Shown in pieces: positions 1 to 4,075 of a stretch of 6,537 nucleotides of DNA (within the stretch, counting starts at the first letter, position 1; each line of letters opens with the position of its first letter). The stretch spans positions 1 through 6,537 of the forward strand of contig JACVQG010000083.1 of the NCBI GenBank assembly GCA_015661045.1, given 5' to 3'. The notes below the pieces were generated by a model. It was not told where the DNA came from. It did not search any database and worked only from the letters and a program-made list of their open reading frames with translations. Source of the stretch: Dehalococcoidia bacterium. Lineage in GTDB: Bacteria; Chloroflexota; Dehalococcoidia; JACVQG01. The position numbers were made by a program, and so were the translations under genes.

Positions 1-225
1 AAATAACCGCCCGTTAAACCTAAAAACATACTGATTGCAATTAGGAAAGGATTGATTATTATAAAACTTATCGGGGGGGGGGCGTCAAGTACCTTTTGGG
101 TAAAATCTTAACATTTTTGTAAATATTCCACAGCAAATGGCCTTTGACTTCTCCGCCAGTACAGGATAGAATAAACTCCATCTTTTACTAAAGTTGATTA
201 ATTAAGTAAGCTTGAAGTTAGCTTT
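1..225. other. Left-edge AT-rich region without a supported gene
   Basis: No complete gene is visible here. The stretch is AT-rich and interrupted by an uninterrupted run of ten G at 73-82. On the minus strand one frame is open from about 110 to the left edge and reads as strongly hydrophobic (it includes FLIAISMFLGLTGGYF), preceded by a proline run encoded by the C side of the homopolymer. It has no convincing ribosome site or start codon apart from an ATG at 29-27, so it may be the edge or the remains of a membrane-protein gene, or chance. It is not called as a gene. Confidence 0.4.
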
Positions 226-338
226 ATGAGTAAAGAGATTATCATCCCAACTATGAAGCCGGCCACTGTGTCGTGCCCGTTCCGGTAGCCTGGAAGGGCT
301 ATCGCCGGGCGGTCATTTCTCCCATAATTCCTGTTTGA
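226..338 (+). pseudogene. Possible frameshifted N-terminal gene remnant
   Basis: An ATG at 226 opens a 20-codon frame reading MSKEIIIPTMKPATV and stopping at TAG 286-288. A second plus-strand frame, entered near 273, continues VPVPVAWKGYRRAVISP and stops at TGA 336-338. Joined by a one- or two-base frame change near 270, the two halves give a start that loosely recalls flavin-reductase-type N termini, which often have a PVPV-type strand early on; this similarity is from memory and weak. There is no good ribosome site ahead of 226. It sits in a region of other broken frames, which is the main reason to suspect decay. It could equally be non-coding. Confidence 0.2.
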
Positions 339-390
339 TTGAAGTACAAAAGCACCAGGTATTGGTAGCATAGGCATCTCTGCCTGTGCG

Positions 391-396
391 AGGAGG
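391..396 (+). promoter_or_regulatory. Ribosome binding site of the truncated VOC gene
   Basis: AGGAGG lies five bases before the ATG at 402. It is a near-perfect site and argues that 402 was the true start of a well-expressed gene before the coding region was cut short. Confidence 0.7.
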
Positions 397-401
397 AAAA
401 A

Positions 402-515
402 ATGAAACCCGCCAAAACAGATATAGGTTCCCTGGGGCAGATCGGGGTGGTGGTAAGAGACATTGAAAAGGTAATGAAATACTACACCGAAAACCTGGGC
501 ATCGGGCCGTGGTGA
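402..515 (+). pseudogene. Truncated VOC-superfamily (glyoxalase/epimerase-like) gene, N-terminal fragment
   Basis: Thirty-seven codons from ATG 402 to TGA 513-515. The translation contains IGSLGQIGVVVRDIEKVM followed by KYYTENLGIGPW. This is the characteristic first beta-alpha unit of vicinal oxygen chelate proteins of the methylmalonyl-CoA epimerase/glyoxalase type: a GQIGVVV strand, a VRDIEK helix start, YY, then GIGPW. Family members are usually about 130-160 residues, so only about a quarter remains and the catalytic metal ligands and paired second module are missing. The fragment ends exactly after GPW, and no frame downstream continues a recognisable VOC fold, pointing to a deletion or recombination junction near 512 rather than a point stop. 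The start codon and ribosome site are intact, so a short peptide could still be made. Its function is presumed lost. A shared frame with a short open stretch at 663-773 (includes VADFVFIDT) hints at, but does not show, an internal deletion. Confidence 0.75.
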
Positions 516-526
516 GGGGGTCAAAA

Positions 527-703
527 ATGACCGAACAATGCGCTAACTGTGAGAGCCTGAAGGCGGAATTGAAGGCCATCAAGAACGAATTGGAGGCCGT
601 GACAAGCGAATACAAGCAATATAAAGAGAAGGCAGAAGCTCAGATAAGAGAACTAAAGGATCATGGCAGACATGGGTACTGGGCGGGGCGAGGCAGTGGC
701 TGA
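527..703 (+). CDS. Small coiled-coil protein, function unknown
   Basis: Fifty-eight residues from ATG 527. An upstream in-frame GTG at 509 overlaps the VOC fragment and is less likely, because a purine-rich GAGGGGG element (514-520) sits seven bases before 527. I do not recognise the protein. Residues 5-8 are CANC, a CxxC pair, and residues 10-45 are a Lys/Glu-rich heptad-like helix (LKAELKAIKNELEAV, then YKQYKEKAEAQIRELK), a probable coiled coil. The last 14 residues are Gly/Arg/His-rich and unlike the rest, which suggests the frame has run past the end of an original gene. The start lies 11 bases after the stop of the truncated VOC gene, so the two could be translationally coupled. It may be a real small protein or the N-terminal piece of a longer broken coiled-coil gene. 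Confidence 0.4.
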   Translation: MTEQCANCESLKAELKAIKNELEAVTSEYKQYKEKAEAQIRELKDHGRHGYWAGRGSG

Positions 704-829
704 CTTCGTCTTCATTGACACTGGCCAATTTTTTAGCTGGGCAGGTATCCCCCGGTCAAAGACGGGGATGTGATAAATTATTTGTTTAACGTTTAATTGA
801 GCTTCTTCAAATAGAACCGACTCAAGTTC

Positions 830-1918
830 TTACGGTACTATCACCACTTTCACAGGATATACCCCTGCCAACTCGCCGCCGCAGGCCTTCAAGGCTTCTT
901 CTGTCTTGTCCAGCGGGTAACGGTGGGTCACCAATTTCTCAAATGGGTATTTCCGTGACTCCACCAGCTTCAGCGCGGCCAGCACTGCCGGGGCCGCCTT
1001 GCTCCTGGCACCCTGGAAGCGAATTTCCTTCATTACTATCTTGTCTATTGGCATCGGTGTTACGGTTTCAGTGCCAGTCAATCCACCGGCTAGCACCGTG
1101 CCTTGGGGACGCACCATGTCCAAGGACTTCTGGATGGCCTGAGGGTTGCCGGTCACGTCCACCACAATGTCAGCCATGCGCCCTTTTGTTATCTCAGCGA
1201 CTCTCGCCACTACATCCTCTTTCTGAACATCTATTGTGTAGTGCGCTCCCAGTTCCTTAGCCAGAGCCAACCGCGGACTGTCTACAGACAGGCCGGTAAC
1301 GATGACGGGGCGACACCCCGACTCCAGGGCACCTACCAGACAAGCCAGGCCTTGTTGCCCTGCCCCCTGAATCACAACAAAGTTCCCTATTGAAGCGCCA
1401 GCCAAATTCCTGGTCCACTGGACGCCGTTGGCTATGACAGTTGTCAGGATAGCTGCCTCGGCGGGGACGCTATCAGATACTTTGTGCACTTCCGAGTTGG
1501 GTGCTAAGTACATGTATTCACTGTAGGAGCCCCACAGGCCGGGTGCCGTCTTTGTGGACAGCTTTGTTCCATAGCCCCTCTCCCTCTCACAGAACTGGTA
1601 GTTGCCGGTGAGGCAGTAATAGCACAGCCCACAGTGAATATTAGCCTCCACAACCACCCTGTCGCCTTTGTGCACTCCATACCTCTCCGCAGCCACGATG
1701 CCTATTTCTTCTATGTGCCCCAGTGTCTCATGCCCCAGGATCATAGGAGTAGGCAGGTTCTTTATCTTGCCGTGGTAGAACTTGGGATCGCTGCCACAGA
1801 CGCCAGCCATCTCTACCCGTATCAGACCTTCTTCCGGACCGATTGATGGGAGAGTAAATTCCTTTATAGTTATTTTGCCTGGAGCTTCTAGAACTGCTGC
1901 TTTAGCTTTTTGGTTCAC
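830..1918 (-). CDS. Zinc-dependent medium-chain alcohol dehydrogenase (threonine/sorbitol dehydrogenase-like)
   Basis: A 362-residue cytoplasmic oxidoreductase of the MDR superfamily, at the usual length of the family. It would oxidise an alcohol, polyol or amino-alcohol with NAD(P). The N-terminal GroES-like domain has the catalytic zinc cysteine in GVCGSD (C41), the GHETLGHIEEIG signature (H63, E64), and four cysteines for the structural zinc in the CGLCYYC loop (C96, C99, C102, C110). The Rossmann domain begins near residue 179 with VVIQGAGQQG (G185, G187, G190). At the end of the second strand the sequence is VIVTGLSVD: the acidic residue that normally binds the NAD ribose is replaced by glycine, so NADP use or relaxed specificity is possible (inference). 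The start is GTG 1918-1916, with GGAGG seven bases upstream. The gene begins 82 bases after the solute-binding-protein stop on the same strand, with no terminator between, so they are probably co-transcribed. The exact substrate cannot be read from sequence. Confidence 0.92.
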   Translation of the reverse strand: MNQKAKAAVLEAPGKITIKEFTLPSIGPEEGLIRVEMAGVCGSDPKFYHGKIKNLPTPMILGHETLGHIEEIGIVAAERYGVHKGDRVVVEANIHCGLCYYCLTGNYQFCERERGYGTKLSTKTAPGLWGSYSEYMYLAPNSEVHKVSDSVPAEAAILTTVIANGVQWTRNLAGASIGNFVVIQGAGQQGLACLVGALESGCRPVIVTGLSVDSPRLALAKELGAHYTIDVQKEDVVARVAEITKGRMADIVVDVTGNPQAIQKSLDMVRPQGTVLAGGLTGTETVTPMPIDKIVMKEIRFQGARSKAAPAVLAALKLVESRKYPFEKLVTHRYPLDKTEEALKACGGELAGVYPVKVVIVP

Positions 1919-1925
1919 AAATATA

Positions 1926-1930
1926 CCTCC
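1926..1930 (-). promoter_or_regulatory. Ribosome binding site fixing the GTG start of the dehydrogenase
   Basis: On the minus strand GGAGG stands seven bases before GTG 1918-1916. No ATG is available at this spacing, so this site decides the non-ATG start. Confidence 0.75.
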
Positions 1931-2000
1931 GCTTAATTCTCCAAGAAACCCGCCAGCAAGTATCAGTGGGCAACAGAGGGCGTTTGGCGAAGCTAGCGCC

Positions 2001-3143
2001 CTATTTTTTCCATAGCTCTATGAGCCACCGGTCCGCATACTTCTGGGTCTCTTCCGTAACATCCGAGGGAGTCTCCAATATGAGCTTGGCGTTGGGTGGA
2101 AGAACGACGGCTGGTGGACGGAAATCGGGGACATCTTTCCTTACAGGGCCGGTGCTCTTGTACTTGTGATAGGTTGTCTGCCCCTCCGGCGAGAGTATCC
2201 AGTTCATGAAAAGTCTGGCCGCATTGGGGTGGGGCGCGCCCTTGACCTGGCCAACCACCAGATTGGTTGTGACTACTCCTTCGGCCATTGGGATGGCCTT
2301 AATAGAGGCCCCCTCTTTCACGTAAGCGCCAGCCATTGTATCGGCCAGTTGGAGTGCCATCGGAGACTCGCCCCTGGAGAGTTTATCCGCCGTGTCCTGG
2401 TCTCCTCTGTTAAGAATGATTTCCTGCTTACCCAATTCGCGCAGGAAATCCACAGTCAGACCCTTAGCGTTTATTATCGGGATAAACGAGATGTACATGC
2501 CGGTACTGACCAGGGGGCTGCTAGCCAGCAACTTACCTTTCCATTTGGGATTCAACATGTCTTGCCACGACTTCGGTTCTTCCTCCGGCTTGACGAGCTT
2601 TGTATTTATCATGGGGCCAATAATCTGGATGTTCTCTTGCAGAAGGTAGCCCTCTTTGTCAAACACCGGATCTATAATGAAATCGCCCTTGTTTAGCAGT
2701 ATCGGCAGGGACGGGGCAACAGCCAGCAAGTCCAAATTTTTCATATTCAAAAGGTGCACCCCAGCCCCCTGGGCAACATCGGCGACGACTTGCCCAATAC
2801 GTCGCTCAGTTTTCAGGCGTTCCGTAAATTCCGAACCCCGACCGGTGACAAGATCAAGGTCGACGTTGTAACGTGCCTTGAATACATTCCTTATCTGTAT
2901 ACCCGTCTCTCCGATATATCCCCATGTGTACAGGGTGGCTTTGCCTTCTTTTTGGGCCGCTACGACCACTTTCTGCCACTCTGCATCCTCAGGACTTACT
3001 TTCGGGATAACTGAAGAAGGCGTAGACGACGGCGCATTTGAGACTATAGGTGTGGCGGTCACCGGTGCGGGAGCTTCCCGCGGAGCGCAGGCCATTAACA
3101 TCAGCGCTATGAGTGTGGGTAGAACAAAGAACCATTTCTTCAT
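2001..3143 (-). CDS. Lipoprotein ABC-transporter solute-binding protein (family 1, Fe/polyamine-type fold)
   Basis: A 380-residue extracellular solute-binding protein. The start is ATG 3143, not the longer frame opening at 3221, because an AGAGGAGGAG ribosome site lies just upstream of 3143 and a consensus promoter lies inside the longer frame. Residues 1-19 are a lipoprotein signal (KK, hydrophobic core, lipobox LMAC with C19 as lipidated cysteine). Residues 20-50 are a Pro/Ser/Thr-rich tether. The periplasmic-binding fold follows from about 51 to 380, with the motifs SWQDMLNPKWKGKL (192-205) and HPNAARLFMNWILSPEGQ (305-322), which are typical of the AfuA/FbpA/FutA-like branch. The adjacent tyrosine pair used by classical ferric-binding proteins is not seen; only Y218 occurs in the corresponding TGMYISF stretch. 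Iron is therefore doubtful, and an organic acid, polyamine-like or other anion substrate is possible. No permease or ATPase gene is in the window. It probably heads a two-gene unit with the dehydrogenase. Confidence 0.9.
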   Translation of the reverse strand: MKKWFFVLPTLIALMLMACAPREAPAPVTATPIVSNAPSSTPSSVIPKVSPEDAEWQKVVVAAQKEGKATLYTWGYIGETGIQIRNVFKARYNVDLDLVTGRGSEFTERLKTERRIGQVVADVAQGAGVHLLNMKNLDLLAVAPSLPILLNKGDFIIDPVFDKEGYLLQENIQIIGPMINTKLVKPEEEPKSWQDMLNPKWKGKLLASSPLVSTGMYISFIPIINAKGLTVDFLRELGKQEIILNRGDQDTADKLSRGESPMALQLADTMAGAYVKEGASIKAIPMAEGVVTTNLVVGQVKGAPHPNAARLFMNWILSPEGQTTYHKYKSTGPVRKDVPDFRPPAVVLPPNAKLILETPSDVTEETQKYADRWLIELWKK

Positions 3144-3176
3144 TTCTCTCCTCCTCTGGAAGTAAAAGAATAGTGA

Positions 3177-3206
3177 ATTATAGTCCAAGGCGAGACAGAC
3201 TGTCAA
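3177..3206 (-). promoter_or_regulatory. Consensus sigma-70-type promoter of the solute-binding-protein/dehydrogenase unit
   Basis: On the minus strand a perfect TTGACA (3206-3201) is followed after 18 bases by a perfect TATAAT (3182-3177). Transcription would start near 3170, leaving a leader of about 27 bases to the ATG at 3143. Both hexamers match the housekeeping consensus at 6/6, so basal strength should be high unless repressed. Confidence 0.8.
3194..3204. promoter_or_regulatory. Short palindrome overlapping the -35 box, possible operator
   Basis: GACAG-A-CTGTC is a perfect 5-base inverted repeat around one central base. It covers four bases of the -35 hexamer and part of the spacer. 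An 8-base palindrome GCTTAAGC lies just upstream at 3212-3219. A repressor bound at the first site would block the otherwise consensus promoter. The arms are short, so chance is a real alternative. Confidence 0.35.
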
Positions 3207-3281
3207 CGCGCGCTTAAGCAACCAATCTATGTAAGTATGCCTGCGTCTTGATTATTAACTTATCGAAACAGGCTTTCTCTA

Positions 3282-3560
3282 TTACGTTCGTTGGTCAGGC
3301 AGATGTTCCCGTTTTTTGAAGTAGAAATATAGACCCGTGACTAGCAATCCCATAAATAGGCTGGTGCTGTTGGCAATGATAATTATTACATCTTTGAGGT
3401 GTATGCCATAGGTCAGCCACAGTGATAGGCCCAGGCAAAACTGGAGCAGCATAATCGGGCTGATATCATGTACAGACCGGGTGCGTAGCATACGGATTAT
3501 CTGGGGTAAAAAACCAAACGATGTCAGCAAGGCTGCCACCGTACCGATGACATACCACAA
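3282..3560 (-). CDS. SemiSWEET sugar transporter (PQ-loop/MtN3-like)
   Basis: Ninety-two residues forming a single three-helix MtN3/saliva bundle, the usual size of bacterial SemiSWEETs, which dimerise in the inner membrane to move sugars by facilitated diffusion. Helix 1 covers about 3-22 and ends in the PQ motif of GFLPQIIRM (P19, Q20). The loop has the family-typical RTRSVHDIS. Helix 2 covers about 33-52 with W48 in SLWLTYGI. Helix 3 covers about 57-81 with N64 in IIANSTSLF. A Trp and Asn 16 residues apart at these places are the pocket residues known from characterised SemiSWEETs. The tail is KKRE-rich. The start is non-ATG: TTG 3560-3558 lies ten bases after GGAGG, and ATT one codon upstream would have a shorter spacing, so the exact first residue is uncertain. 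It follows the SH3-like gene by 19 bases and is almost certainly co-transcribed with it. Confidence 0.88.
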   Translation of the reverse strand: MWYVIGTVAALLTSFGFLPQIIRMLRTRSVHDISPIMLLQFCLGLSLWLTYGIHLKDVIIIIANSTSLFMGLLVTGLYFYFKKREHLPDQRT

Positions 3561-3570
3561 AATAATAAAT

Positions 3571-3575
3571 CCTCC
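3571..3575 (-). promoter_or_regulatory. Ribosome binding site before the non-ATG SemiSWEET start
   Basis: On the minus strand GGAGG precedes TTG 3560 by ten bases. The only start choices in frame are TTG at 3560 or the ATT codons just before it; no ATG is near. Confidence 0.6.
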
Positions 3576-3579
3576 GCTC

Positions 3580-3771
3580 TTATATCTTATCCAGTTCGTC
3601 TTCAGGGAAGGCCATGCGGTAGCCCGTCTTATCCGCGACCATGATTACGTAGCCCTTGGGATCGTCTTTAACCTCCGCAATCTTGCCCTCCCAATTGGCG
3701 ATTTTATATCCACCAGGCCATCCCGGACGGTCCTTTACCTTTGCCCTATCGCCAACCTGAAATTTTGCCAT
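3580..3771 (-). CDS. Small SH3/KOW-like beta-barrel protein, function unknown
   Basis: Sixty-three residues from ATG 3771, with an AAGGGGA ribosome site upstream. The sequence opens FQVGDRAKVKDRPGWPGG and has the pattern of a small all-beta SH3-like barrel: a VGDRAKVKD first strand, WEGKIAEVKDD second and third strands, GYVIMVAD fourth, and a closing YRMAFPEDELDKI. The VGDRVRV start and F-x-E-x-EL end resemble the barrels of KOW-type and nitrile-hydratase-beta-like domains. There is no signal peptide or membrane segment, so it is probably cytoplasmic. No catalytic residues can be named. It is the first gene of a two-gene unit with the SemiSWEET, behind a promoter candidate at 3829-3856. It could bind nucleic acid or a protein partner; its link to sugar transport is unknown. 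Confidence 0.75.
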   Translation of the reverse strand: MAKFQVGDRAKVKDRPGWPGGYKIANWEGKIAEVKDDPKGYVIMVADKTGYRMAFPEDELDKI

Positions 3772-3828
3772 ATCTGATAATCCCCTTTCTTGTTTCTTAT
3801 CTATCCTTTAAGAAATGGTTTTCGACTT

Positions 3829-3856
3829 ATTATATCATGCCTTTTGACGTTCGCAA
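3829..3856 (-). promoter_or_regulatory. Promoter candidate for the SH3-like/SemiSWEET unit
   Basis: On the minus strand TTGCGA (3856-3851, 4 of 6 consensus bases) is followed after 16 bases by a perfect TATAAT (3834-3829). The start of transcription would be near 3822, giving a leader of about 50 bases before ATG 3771. Confidence 0.55.
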
Positions 3857-3952
3857 TCTCCGAGGAATTAGTCATTTGATGTCATTCTTGAGCCAAGCTT
3901 TCGATGTTCTCAAAATACGTTATCGCCTTTTTCTCCCCGGCAATGTTTCAAA

Positions 3953-3998
3953 CCTCACCCCCTCTCTGTCAACCGAGAGGGGGACCGGGGGAGAGGGT
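3953..3998. repeat. GC-rich intergenic hairpin repeat (CCCCTCTC/GAGAGGGG type)
   Basis: CCCCCTCTC (3958-3966) and GAGAGGGGG (3975-3983) form a perfect 9-base stem with an 8-base loop. A second GAGAGGG at 3991-3997 offers an alternative right arm, so the transcript could switch between two hairpins. There is no T tract, so it is a poor intrinsic terminator. Its look and the peptide it yields if translated (LTPSLSTERG) match a dispersed intergenic repeat type seen in many environmental bacterial genomes (from general knowledge, not checked). It separates the minus-strand unit from the VIT-VWA gene. Confidence 0.65.
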
Positions 3999-4060
3999 AA
4001 TACAACCTTATGGAACTTTTCCCTTTCCTCTGTCGTCTCAATATTAGTAGAAATAATCCA

Positions 4061-4067
4061 GAGGAGG
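4061..4067 (+). promoter_or_regulatory. Ribosome binding site of the VIT-VWA gene
   Basis: GAGGAGG lies eight bases before ATG 4076 and fixes the start. I do not see a convincing promoter between the hairpin repeat and this site. Confidence 0.75.
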
Positions 4068-4075
4068 TTATCATA

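Noticed and set aside
198..615. Two overlapping minus-strand open frames (198-524 and 313-615)
   Set aside because: They are antisense to the VOC fragment and coiled-coil frame, lack ribosome sites and show no recognisable protein features.
797..825. Weak TTGAG/CTCAA inverted repeat after the dehydrogenase as a terminator
   Set aside because: The stem is only five bases with a long loop, and there is no T tract in the direction of transcription.
3144..3221. N-terminal extension of the solute-binding protein to 3221
   Set aside because: The extension contains the consensus promoter and the ribosome site, and would bury the lipoprotein signal peptide 26 residues inside the protein.
3239..3273. 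GCCTG/CAGGC inverted repeat after the SemiSWEET as a terminator
   Set aside because: Five-base arms around a 25-base loop without a T tract are not convincing.
3844..3872. Plus-strand TTGACG at 3844-3849 as a -35 for the VIT-VWA gene
   Set aside because: No acceptable -10 hexamer occurs 16-18 bases downstream; the site also overlaps the minus-strand promoter and lies over 200 bases from the gene.
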